Positions 38,001 to 50,422 of a stretch of 64,000 nt of DNA are shown in pieces (within the stretch, counting starts at the first letter, position 1; every line of letters starts with the position of its first letter). The stretch covers positions 43,245,501 to 43,309,500 of the forward strand of contig CP114481.1 in the NCBI GenBank assembly GCA_027186245.1, in the 5' to 3' direction. Below the pieces are notes generated by a model. The model saw only the letters and a list, made by a program, of their open reading frames with translations, was not told where the DNA came from and made no database searches. Origin of the DNA: Coriaria nepalensis. Taxonomy: Eukaryota > Streptophyta > Magnoliopsida > Cucurbitales > Coriariaceae. The translations under genes and the position numbers were made by a program.

Positions 38001-40727
38001 TGTGTTTGTAGTGCGAAAATAGAATTCGTTCGACTTGCTTTGAAATAAGTTATTGACTTGAAATGACTCATTGAAAGGATTTTAAGGTTAAACGAGTGAA
38101 CAATTTCCTTGCATTGATCATTTGCAAGTTATCCACAAAACTTCTGTTTGTAGTGCAAAAATAGAATTCGTTGGACTTGCTTTGAATAAAAATATTGACT
38201 TGAAATGACTCATTGAAATGATTTTATGGTTAAAGGAATGCACACTTTCCTTGCATTGATCATTTGCAAGTTATGCACAAAACTTCTGTTTTAGTGCAAA
38301 AATAGAATTCGTTCGACTTGCTTTGAAATAAGTTATTGACTTGAAATGACTCATTGAAATGATTTTAAGGTTAAACGAATGCACACTTTCCTTGCATTGA
38401 TCATTTTCAGGTTATGCACAAAACTTGTGTTTGTAGTGCGAAAATAGAATTCGTTCGACTTGCTTTGAAAATAAGTTATTGATTTCAAATGACTCATTGA
38501 AATGATTTTAAGGTTAAACGAATGAACAATTTCCTTGCATTGATCATTTGCAAGTTATCCACAAAACTTCTGTTTGTAGTGCAAAAATAGAATTCGTTGG
38601 ACTTGCTTTGAATAAAAATATTGACTTGAAATGACTCATTGAAATGATTTTATGGTTAAACGAATGCACACTTTCCTTGCATTGATCATTTGCAAGTTAT
38701 GCACAAAACTTCTGTTTTAGTGCAAAAATAGAATTCGTTCGACTTGCTTTGAAATAAGTTATTGACTTGAAATGACTCATTGAAATGATTTTAAGGTTAA
38801 ACGAATGCACACTTTCCTTGCATTGATCATTTTCAGGTTATGCACAAAACTTGTGTTTGTAGTGCGAAAATAGAATTCGTTCGACTTGCTTTGAAAATAA
38901 GTTATTGATTTCAAATGACTCATTGAAATGATTTTAAGGTTAAACGAATGAACAATTTCCTTGCATTGATCATTTGCAAGTTATCCACAAAACTTCTGTT
39001 TGTAGTGCAAAAATAGAATTCGTTGGACTTGCTTTGAATAAAAATATTGACTTGAAATGACTCATTGAAATGATTTTATGGTTAAACGAATGCACACTTT
39101 CCTTGCATTGATCATTTGCAAGTTATGCACAAAACTTCTGTTTGTAGTGCAAAAATAGAATTCGTTGGACTTGCTTTGAATAAAAATATTGACTTGAAAT
39201 GACTCATTGAAATGATTTTATGGTTAAACGAATGCACACTTTCCTTGCATTGATCATTTGCAAGTTATGCCCAAAACTTGTGTTTGTAGTGCAAAAATAG
39301 AATTCATTCGACTTGCTTTGAAATAAGTTATTGACTTGAAAAGACTCATTGAAATGATTTGAAGTTAAACGAATGCACACTTTCCTTGCATTGATCATTT
39401 GCAAGTTATGCACAAAACTTCTGTTTGTAGTGCAAAAATAGAATTCGTTGGACTTGCTTTGAATAAAAATATTGACTTGAAATGACTCATTGAAATGATT
39501 TTATGGTTAAACGAATGCACACTTTCCTTGCATTGATCATTTGTAAGTTATGCACAAAACTTGTGTTTTAGTGCAAAAATAGAATTCGTTCGACTTGCTT
39601 TGAAATAAGTTATTGACTTGAAATGACTCATTGAAATGATTTTATGGTTAAACGAATGCACACTTTCCTTGCATTGATCATTTTCAGGTTATGCACAAAA
39701 CTTGTGTTTGTAGTGCGAAAATAGAATTCGTTCGACTTGCTTTGAAAATAAGTTATTGATTTCAAATGACTCATTGAAATGATTTTAAGGTTAAACGAAT
39801 GAACAATTTCCTTGCATTGATCATTTGCAAGTTATCCACAAAACTTCTGTTTGTAGTGCAAAAATAGAATTCGTTGGACTTGCTTTGAATAAAAATATTG
39901 ACTTGAAATGACTCATTGAAATGATTTTATGGTTAAACGAATGCACACTTTCCTTGCATTGATCATTTGCAAGTTATGCACAAAACTTGTGTTTGTAGTG
40001 CAAAAATAGAATTCGTTTGACTTGCTTTGAAATAAGTTATTGACTTGAAATGACTCATTGAAATGATTTTAAGGTTAAACGAATGAACACTTTCCTTGCA
40101 TTGATCATTCGCAAGTTATGGACAAAACTTGTGTTTGTAGTGCAAAAATAGAATTCGTTCGACTTGCTATGAAATAAGTTATTGACTTGCAATGACTCAT
40201 TGAAATGATTTTAAGGTTAAACGAATGCACACTTTCCTTGCAATGATCATTTGCAAGTTATGCACAAAACTTGTGTTTGTAGGGCAAAAATAGAATTCAT
40301 TCGACTTGCTTTGAAATAAGTTATTGACTTGAAATGACTCATTGAAATGATTTTAAGGTTAAACGAATGCACACTTTCCTTGGAATGATCATTTGCAAGT
40401 TATGCACAAAACTTGTGTTTGTAGTGCAAAAACAGAATTCGTTCGAATTGCTTCGAAATAAGTTATTGACTTGAAATGACTCATTGAAATGATTTTATGG
40501 TTAAACGAATGCACACTTTCCTTGCATTGATCATTTGCAAGTTATGCACAAAACTTGTGTTTGTAGTGCAAAAATAGAATTCGTTCGACTTGCTTTGAAA
40601 TAAGTTATTGACTTGAAATGACTCATTGAAATGATTTTAAGGTTAAACGAATGCACACTTTCCTTGCATCGATCATTTGCAAGTTATGCACAACACTTCT
40701 GTTTGTAGTGCAAAAATAGAATTCGTT
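33122..40727 (+). repeat. Large tandem duplication, spacing 4114 bp (29 monomers)
   Basis: Positions 33122-36613 match 37236-40727, about 3.49 kb, with only isolated differences (for example AATTTGTTCG near 36047 versus AATTCGTTCG near 40161, CTGTTTGTAG near 33324 versus CTGTGTGTAG, and CACAAAAC versus CACAACAC near 40693). Markers include a monomer with GCCCAAAACTTG next to an ATTCATTCG/GAAAAGACTC monomer (35090-35299 and 39204-39413), GTTATGGACAAAAC, CCTTGGAATGATC and CAGAATTCGTTCGAATTGCTTCG. Its left limit coincides with that of the 2127-bp duplication, so the two events are nested. Confidence 0.9.
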
Positions 40728-42070
40728 TGACTTGCTTTGAAATAAGTTATTGACTTGAAATGACTCATTGAAATGATTTTAAGGTTAAACGAATGAACAC
40801 TTTCCTTGCATTGATCATTCGCAAGTTATGCACAAAACTTGTGTTTGTAGTGCAAAAATAGAATTCGTTCGACTTGCTATGAAATAAGTTATTGACTTGC
40901 AATGACTCATGCAAATGATTTTAAGGTTAAACTAATGCACACTTTCCTTGCAATGATCATTTGCAAGTTATGCACAAAACTTGCGTTTGTAGTGCAAAAA
41001 TAGAATTCATTCGACTTGCTTTGAAATAAGTTATTGTCTTGAAATGACTCATTGAAATGATTTTAAGTTAAACGAATGCACACTTTCCTTGCATTGATCA
41101 TTTGCAAGTTATGCACAAAACTTCTATTTGTAGTGCAAAAATAGAATTCGTTAGACTTGCTTTGAATAAAAATATTGACTTGAAATGACTCATCGAAATG
41201 ATTTTATGGTTAAACGAATGCACACTTTCCTTGCATTGATCATTTGCAAGTTATGCACAAAACTTGTGTTTGTAGTGCAAAAATAGAATTCATTCGACTT
41301 GCTTTGAAATAAGTTATTGACTTGAAAAGACTCATTGAAATGATTTGAAGTTAAACGAATGCACACTTTCCTTGCATTGATCATTTGCAAGTTATGCACA
41401 AAACTTCTGTTTGTAGTGCAAAAATAGAATTCGTTGGACTTGCTTTGAATAAAAATATTGACTTGAAATGACTCATTGAAATGATTTTATGGTTAAACGA
41501 ATGCACACTTTCCTTGCATTGATCATTTGTAAGTTATGCACAAAACTTGTGTTTTAGTGCAAAAATAGAATTCGTTCGACTTGCTTTGAAATAAGTTATT
41601 GACTTGAAATGACTCATTGAAATGATTTTATGGTTAAACGAATGCACACTTTCCTTGCATTGATCATTTGCAAGTTATGCACAAAACTAGTGTTTGTAGT
41701 GCAAAAATAGAATTCGTTCAACTTGCTTTGAAATAAGTTATTGACTTGAAATGACTCATTGAAATGATTTTAAGGTTAAACGAATGCACACTATCCTTGC
41801 ATCGATCATTTGCAAGTTATGCACAAAACTTCTGTTTGTAGTGCAAAAATAGAATTCGTTGGACTTGCTTTGAATAAAAATATTGACTTGAAATGACTCA
41901 TTGAAATGATTTTATGGTTAAACGAATGCACACTTTCCTTGCATTGATCATTTGCAAGTTATGCCCAAAACTTGTGTTTGTTGTGCGAAAATAGAATTCG
42001 TTCGACTTGCTTTGAAATAAGTTATTGACTTGAAATGACTCATTGAAAGGATTTTAAGGTTAAACGAGTG
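36728..42070 (+). repeat. Overlapping duplication, spacing 3972 bp (28 monomers)
   Basis: Positions 36728-38098 match 40700-42070. This continues the copy relationship after the 4114-bp match ends, with spacing shortened by exactly 142 bp, so one monomer was lost or gained between them. At 42071 the sequence switches from CGAGTGAACAA (as at 38095) to CGAGTGCACAC and joins a block like that at 31.0, 33.1 and 37.2 kb, which marks a recombination junction. Confidence 0.87.
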
Positions 42071-44054
42071 CACACTTTCCTTGCATTGATCATTTGCAAG
42101 TTATGCACAAAACTTGTGTTTGTAGTGCAAAAATAGAATTCATTCGACTTGCTTTGAAATAAGTTATTGACTTGAAAAGACTCATTGAAATGATTTGAAG
42201 TTAAACGAATGCACACTTTCCTTGCATTGATCATTTGCAAGTTATGCACAAAACTTCTGTTTGTAGTGCAAAAATAGAATTCGTTGGACTTGCTTTGAAT
42301 AAAAATATTGACTTGAAATGACTCATTGAAATGATTTTATGGTTAAACGAATGCACACTTTCCTTGCATTGATCATTTTTAAGTTATGCACAAAACTTGT
42401 GTTTTAGTGCAAAAATAGAATTCGTTCGACTTGCTTTGAAATAAGTTATTGACTTGAAATGACTCATTGAAATGATTTTAAGGTTAAACGAATGAACAAT
42501 TTCCTTGCATTGATCATTTGCAAGTTATGGACAAAACTTGTGTTTGTAGGGCAAAAATAGAATTCATTCGACTTGCTTTGAAATAAGTTATTGACTTGAA
42601 ATGACTCATTGAAATGATTTTAAGGTTAAACGAATGCACACTTTCCTTGGAATGATCATTTGCAAGTTATGCACAAAACTTGTGTTTGTAGTGCAAAAAC
42701 AGAATTCGTTCGAATTGCTTCGAAATAAGTTATTGACTTGAAATGACTCATTGAAATGATTTTATGGTTAAACGAATGCACACTTTCCTTGCATTGATCA
42801 TTTGCAAGTTATGCACAAAACTTGTGTTTGTAGTGCAAAAATAGAATTCGTTCGACTTGCTTTGAAATAAGTTATTGACTTGAAATGACTCATTGAAATG
42901 ATTTTAAGGTTAAACGAATGCACACTTTCCTTGCATCGATCATTTGCAAGTTATGCACAAAACTTCTGTTTGTAGTGCAAAAATAGAATTCGTGGGACTT
43001 GCTTTGAATAAAAATATTGACTTGAAATGACTCATTGAAATGATTTTATGGTTAAACGAATGCACACTTTCCTTGCATTGATCATTTGCAAGTTATGCAC
43101 AAAACTTGTGTTTGTAGTGCGAAAATAGAATTCGTTCGACTTGCTTTGAAATAAGTTATTGACTTGAAATGACTCATTGAAATGATTTTAAGGTTAAACG
43201 AATGAACAATTTCCTTGCATTGATCATTTGCAAGTTATCCACAAAACTTCTGTTTGTAGTGCAAAAATAGAATTCGTTGGACTTGCTTTGAATAAAAATA
43301 TTGACTTCAAATGACTCATTGAAATGATTTTATGGTTAAACGAATGCACACTTTCCTTGCATTGATCATTTGCAAGTTATGCACAAAACTTCTGTTTGTA
43401 GTGCAAAAATAGAATTCGTTGGACTTGCTTTGAATAAAAATATTGACTTGAAATGACTCATTGAAATGATTTTATGGTTAAACGAATGCACACTTTCCTT
43501 GCATTGATCATTTGCAAGTTATGCACAAAACTTCTGTTTGTAGTGCAAAAATAGAATTCGTTGGACTTGCTTTGAATAAAAATATTGACTTGAAATGACT
43601 CATTGAAATGATTTTATGGTTAAACGAATGCACACTTTCCTTGCATTGATCATTTGCAAGTTATGCACAAAACTAGTGTTTGTAGTGCAAAAATAGAATT
43701 CGTTGGACTTGCTATGAAATAAGTTATTGACTTGAAATGACTCATTGAAATGATTTTAAGGTTAAACGAATGCACACTATCCTTGCATCGATCATTTGCA
43801 AGTTATGCACAAAACTTCCGTTTGTAGTGCAAAAATAGAATTCGTTGGACTTGCTTTGAATAAAAATATTGACTTGAAATGACTCATTGAAATGATTTTA
43901 TGGTTAAACGAATGCACACTTTCCTTGCATTGATCATTTGCAAGTTATGCCCAAAACTTGTGTTTGTAGTGCGAAAATAGAATTCGTTCGACTTGCTTTG
44001 AAATAAGTTATTGACTTGAAATGACTCATTGAAAGGATTTTAAGGTTAAACGAG
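42071..44054 (+). repeat. Satellite stretch with a distant copy 8.37 kb to the right
   Basis: About 41730-43177 recurs at about 50100-51553, at a spacing of 8374 bp that becomes 8376 after a 2-bp insertion near 50930 (GGGCAAAAAAGTAG versus GGGCAAAAATAG). The unusual EcoRI flank CGTGGGACTT occurs in both (42991 and 51367). After 43178 come four or five GTTGGAC/GAATAAAAATATTG monomers and another ACTAGTG, CACTATCC, GCCCAAAAC series. No gene is present. Confidence 0.85.
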
Positions 44055-47000
44055 TGAACAATTTCCTTGCATTGATCATTTGCAAGTTATCCACAAAACT
44101 TCTGTTTGTAGTGCAAAAATAGAATTCGTTGGACTTGCTTTGAATAAAAATATTGACTTGAAATGACTCATTGAAATGATTTTATGGTTAAAGGAATGCA
44201 CACTTTCCTTGCATTGATCATTTGCAAGTTATGCACAAAACTTCTGTTTTAGTGCAAAAATAGAATTCGTTCGACTTGCTTTGAAATAAGTTATTGACTT
44301 GAAATGACTCATTGAAATGATTTTAAGGTTAAACGAATGCACACTTTCCTTGCATTGATCATTTTCAGGTTATGCACAAAACTTGTGTTTGTAGTGCGAA
44401 AATAGAATTCGTTCGACTTGCTTTGAAAATAAGTTATTGATTTCAAATGACTCATTGAAATGATTTTAAGGTTAAACAAATGAACAATTTCCTTGCATTG
44501 ATCATTTGCAAGTTATCCACAAAACTTCTGTTTGTAGTGCAAAAATAGAATTCGTTGGACTTGCTTTGAATAAAAATATTGACTTGAAATGACTCATTGA
44601 AATGATTTTATGGTTAAACGAATGCACACTTTCCTTGCATTGATCATTTGCAAGTTATGCACAAAACTTCTGTTTTAGTGCAAAAATAGAATTCGTTCGA
44701 CTTGCTTTGAAATAAGTTATTGACTTGAAATGACTCATTGAAATGATTTTAAGGTTAAACGAATGCACACTTTCCTTGCATTGATCATTTTCAGGTTATG
44801 CACAAAACTTGTGTTTGTAGTGCGAAAATAGAATTCGTTCGACTTGCTTTGAAAATAAGTTATTGATTTCAAATGACTCATTGAAATGATTTTAAGGTTA
44901 AACGAATGAACAATTTCCTTGCATTGATCATTTGCAAGTTATCCACAAAACTTCTGTTTGTAGTGCAAAAATAGAATTCGTTGGACTTGCTTTGAATAAA
45001 AATATTGACTTGAAATGACTCATTGAAATGATTTTATGGTTAAACGAATGCACACTTTCCTTGCATTGATCATTTGCAAGTTATGCACAAAACTTCTGTT
45101 TGTAGTGCAAAAATAGAATTCGTTGGACTTGCTTTGAATAAAAATATTGACTTGAAATGACTCATTGAAATGATTTTATGGTTAAACGAATGCACACTTT
45201 CCTTGCATTGATCATTTGCAAGTTATGCCCAAAACTTGTGTTTGTAGTGCAAAAATAGAATTCATTCGACTTGCTTTGAAATAAGTTATTGACTTGAAAA
45301 GACTCATTGAAATGATTTGAAGTTAAACGAATGCACACTTTCCTTGCATTGATCATTTGCAAGTTATGCACAAAACTTCTGTTTGTAGTGCAAAAATAGA
45401 ATTCGTTGGACTTGCTTTGAATAAAAATATTGACTTGAAATGACTCATTGAAATGATTTTATGGTTAAACGAATGCACACTTTCCTTGCATTGATCATTT
45501 GTAAGTTATGCACAAAACTTGTGTTTTAGTGCAGAAATAGAATTCGTTCGACTTGCTTTGAAATAAGTTATTGACTTGAAATGACTCATTCAAATGATTT
45601 TATGGTTAAACGAATGCACACTTTCCTTGCATTGATCATTTTCAGGTTATGCACAAAACTTGTGTTTGTAGTGCGAAAATAGAATTCGTTCGACTTGCTT
45701 TGAAAATAAGTTATTGATTTCAAATGACTCATTGAAATGATTTTAAGGTTAAACGAATGAACAATTTCCTTGCATTGATCATTTGCAAGTTATCCACAAA
45801 ACTTCTGTTTGTAGTGCAAAAATAGAATTCGTTGGACTTGCTTTGAATAAAAATATTGACTTGAAATGACTCATTGAAATGATTTTATGGTTAAAGGAAT
45901 GCACACTTTCCTTGCATTGATCATTTGCAAGTTATGCACAAAACTTCTGTTTTAGTGCAAAAATAGAATTCGTTCGACTTGCTTTGAAATAAGTTATTGA
46001 CTTGAAATGACTCATTGAAATGATTTTAAGGTTAAACGAATGCACACTTTCCTTGCATTGATCATTTTCAGGTTATGCACAAAACTTGTGTTTGTAGTGC
46101 GAAAATAGAATTCGTTCGACTTGCTTTGAAAATAAGTTATTGATTTCAAATGACTCATTGAAATGATTTTAAGGTTAAACAAATGAACAATTTCCTTGCA
46201 TTGATCATTTGCAAGTTATCCACAAAACTTCTGTTTGTAGTGCAAAAATAGAATTCGTTGGACTTGCTTTGAATAAAAATATTGACTTGAAATGACTCAT
46301 TGAAATGATTTTATGGTTAAACGAATGCACACTTTCCTTGCATTGATCATTTGCAAGTTATGCACAAAACTTCTGTTTTAGTGCAAAAATAGAATTCGTT
46401 CGACTTGCTTTGAAATAAGTTATTGACTTGAAATGACTCATTGAAATGATTTTAAGGTTAAACGAATGCACACTTTCCTTGCATTGATCATTTTCAGGTT
46501 ATGCACAAAACTTGTGTTTGTAGTGCGAAAATAGAATTCGTTCGACTTGCTTTGAAAATAAGTTATTGATTTCAAATGACTCATTGAAATGATTTTAAGG
46601 TTAAACGAATGAACAATTTCCTTGCATTGATCATTTGCAAGTTATCCACAAAACTTCTGTTTGTAGTGCAAAAATAGAATTCGTTGGACTTGCTTTGAAT
46701 AAAAATATTGACTTGAAATGACTCATTGAAATGATTTTATGGTTAAACGAATGCACACTTTCCTTGCATTGATCATTTGCAAGTTATGCACAAAACTTCT
46801 GTTTGTAGTGCAAAAATAGAATTCGTTGGACTTGCTTTGAATAAAAATATTGACTTGAAATGACTCATTGAAATGATTTTATGGTTAAACGAATGCACAC
46901 TTTCCTTGCATTGATCATTTGCAAGTTATGCCCAAAACTTGTGTTTGTAGTGCAAAAATAGAATTCATTCGACTTGCTTTGAAATAAGTTATTGACTTGA

Positions 47001-47598
47001 AAAGACTCATTGAAATGATTTGAAGTTAAACGAATGCACACTTTCCTTGCATTGATCATTTGCAAGTTATGCACAAAACTTCTGTTTGTAGTGCAAAAAT
47101 AGAATTCGTTGGACTTGCTTTGAATAAAAATATTGACTTGAAATGACTCATTGAAATGATTTTATGGTTAAACGAATGCACACTTTCCTTGCATTGATCA
47201 TTTGTAAGTTATGCACAAAACTTGTGTTTTAGTGCAGAAATAGAATTCGTTCGACTTGCTTTGAAATAAGTTATTGACTTGAAATGACTCATTCAAATGA
47301 TTTTATGGTTAAACGAATGCACACTTTCCTTGCATTGATCATTTTCAGGTTATGCACAAAACTTGTGTTTGTAGTGCGAAAATAGAATTCGTTCGACTTG
47401 CTTTGAAAATAAGTTATTGATTTCAAATGACTCATTGAAATGATTTTAAGGTTAAACGAATGAACAATTTCCTTGCATTGATCATTTGCAAGTTATCCAC
47501 AAAACTTCTGTTTGTAGTGCAAAAATAGAATTCGTTGGACTTGCTTTGAATAAAAATATTGACTTGAAATGACTCATTGAAATGATTTTATGGTTAAA
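44055..47598 (+). repeat. Tandem duplication, unit 1703 bp (12 monomers)
   Basis: Positions 44055-45895 match 45758-47598. Private markers found in both copies are AAACAAATGAACAATTTCC (44477 and 46180), GTGCAGAAATAG (near 45533 and 47236) and CATTCAAATG next to a consensus CTTGAAATG. Limits are GAGTGAAC versus GAATGAAC on the left and TTAAAGGAATG versus TTAAACGAATG on the right (45896/47599). I saw no mismatch by eye, so the event is recent or its copies were kept homogeneous. Confidence 0.91.
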
Positions 47599-50422
47599 CG
47601 AATGCACACTTTCCTTGCATTGATCATTTGCAAGTTATGCACAAAACTTGTGTTTGTAGTGCAAAAATAGAATTCGTTTGACTTGCTTTGAAATAAGTTA
47701 TTGACTTGAAATGACTCATTGAAATGATTTTAAGGTTAAACGAATGAACACTTTCCTTGCATTGATCATTCGCAAGTTATGGACAAAACTTGTGTTTGTA
47801 GTGCAAAAATAGAATTCGTTCGACTTGCTATGAAATAAGTTATTGACTTGCAATGACTCATTGAAATGATTTTAAGGTTAAACGAATGCACACTTTCCTT
47901 GCAATGATCATTTGCAAGTTATGCACAAAACTTGTGTTTGTAGGGCAAAAATAGAATTCATTCGACTTGCTTTGAAATAAGTTATTGACTTGAAATGACT
48001 CATTGAAATGATTTTAAGGTTAAACGAATGCACACTTTCCTTGGAATGATCATTTGCAAGTTATGCACAAAACTTGTGTTTGTAGTGCAAAAACAGAATT
48101 CGTTCGAATTGCTTCGAAATAAGTTATTGACTTGAAATGACTCATTGAAATGATTTTATGGTTAAACGAATGCACACTTTCCTTGCATTGATCATTTGCA
48201 AGTTATGCACAAAACTAGTGTTTGTAGTGCAAAAATAGAATTCGTTCGACTTGCTTTGAAATAAGTTATTGACTTGAAATGACTCATTGAAATGATTTTA
48301 AGGTTAAACGAATGCACACTATCCTTGCATCGATCATTTGCAAGTTATGCACAAAACTTCTGTTTGTAGTGCAAAAATAGAATTCGTTGGACTTGCTTTG
48401 AATAAAAATATTGACTTGAAATGACTCATTGAAATGATTTTATGGTTAAACGAATGCACACTTTCCTTGCATTGATCATTTGCAAGTTATGCCCAAAACT
48501 TGTGTTTGTTGTGCGAAAATAGAATTCGTTCGACTTGCTTTGAAATAAGTTATTGACTTGAAATGACTCATTGAAATGATTTTAAGGTTAAACGAATGCA
48601 CACTTTCCTTGGAATGATCATTTGCAAGTTATGCACAAAACTTGTGCTTGTAGTGCAAAAACAGAATTCGTTCGAATTGCTTCGAAATAAGTTATTGACT
48701 TGAAATGACTCATTGAAATGATTTTATGGTTAAACGAATGCACACTTTCCTTGCATTGATCATTTGCAAGTTATGCACAAAACTTGTGTTTGTAGTGCAA
48801 AAATAGAATTCGTTCGACTTGCTTTGAAATAAGTTATTGACTTGAAATGACTCATTGAAATGATTTTAAGGTTAAACGAATGCACACTATCCTTGCATCG
48901 ATCATTTGCAAGTTATGCACAAAACTTCTGTTTGTAGTGCAAAAATAGAATTCGTTGGACTTGCTTTGAATAAAAATATTGACTTGAAATGACTCATTGA
49001 AATGATTTTATGGTTAAACGAATGCACACTTTCCTTGCATTGATCATTTGTAAGTTATGCACAAAACTTGTGTTTTAGTGCAAACATAGAATTCGTTCGA
49101 CTTGCTTTGAAATAAGTTATTGACTTGAAATGACTCATTGAAATGATTTTATGGTTAAACGAATGCACACTTTCCTTGCATTGATCATTTTCAGGTTATG
49201 CACAAAACTTGTGTTTGTAGTGCGAAAATAGAATTCGTTCGACTTGCTTTGAAAATAAGTTATTGATTTCAAATGACTCATTGAAATGATTTTAAGGTTA
49301 AACGAATGAACAATTTCCTTGCATTGATCATTTGCAAGTTATCCACAAAACTTCTGTTTGTAGTGCAAAAATAGAATTCGTTGGACTTGCTTTGAATAAA
49401 AATATTGACTTGAAATGACTCATTGAAATGATTTTATGGTTAAACGAATGCACACTTTCCTTGCATTGATCATTTGCAAGTTATGCACAAAACTTGTGTT
49501 TGTAGTGCAAAAATAGAATTCGTTTGACTTGCTTTGAAATAAGTTATTGACTTGAAATGACTCATTGAAATGATTTTAAGGTTAAACGAATGAACACTTT
49601 CCTTGCATTGATCATTCGCAAGTTATGGACAAAACTTGTGTTTGTAGTGCAAAAATAGAATTCGTTCGACTTGCTATGAAATAAGTTATTGACTTGCAAT
49701 GACTCATTGAAATGATTTTAAGGTTAAACGAATGCACACTTTCCTTGCAATGATCATTTGCAAGTTATGCACAAAACTTGTGTTTGTAGGGCAAAAATAG
49801 AATTCATTCGACTTGCTTTGAAATAAGTTATTGACTTGAAATGACTCATTGAAATGATTTTAAGGTTAAACGAATGCACACTTTCCTTGGAATGATCATT
49901 TGCAAGTTATGCACAAAACTTGTGTTTGTAGTGCAAAAACAGAATTCGTTCGAATTGCTTCGAAATAAGTTATTGACTTGAAATGACTCATTGAAATGAT
50001 TTTATGGTTAAACGAATGCACACTTTCCTTGCATTGATCATTTGCAAGTTATGCACAAAACTAGTGTTTGTAGTGCAAAAATAGAATTCGTTCGACTTGC
50101 TTTGAAATAAGTTATTGACTTGAAATGACTCATTGAAATGATTTTAAGGTTAAACGAATGCACACTATCCTTGCATCGATCATTTGCAAGTTATGCACAA
50201 AACTTCTGTTTGTAGTGCAAAAATAGAATTCGTTGGACTTGCTTTGAATAAAAATATTGACTTGAAATGACTCATTGAAATGATTTTATGGTTAAACGAA
50301 TGCACACTTTCCTTGCATTGATCATTTGCAAGTTATGCCCAAAACTTGTGTTTGTTGTGCGAAAATAGAATTCGTTCGACTTGCTTTGAAATAAGTTATT
50401 GACTTGAAATGACTCATTGAAA
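47054..50422 (+). repeat. Tandem duplication, unit 1846 bp (13 monomers)
   Basis: Positions 47054-48576 match 48900-50422 at 1846 bp (exactly 13 x 142). Shared markers are GTTATGGACAAAAC (47780 and 49626), GTAGGGCAAAAATAG, CCTTGGAATGATC, CAGAATTCGTTCGAATTGCTTCG, ACTAGTG and TGTTGTGCGAAAATAG. Differences include GCAGAAATAG versus GCAAACATAG and CATTCAAATG versus CATTGAAATG near 47290/49136. It overlaps the right end of the 1703-bp duplication. Confidence 0.9.
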
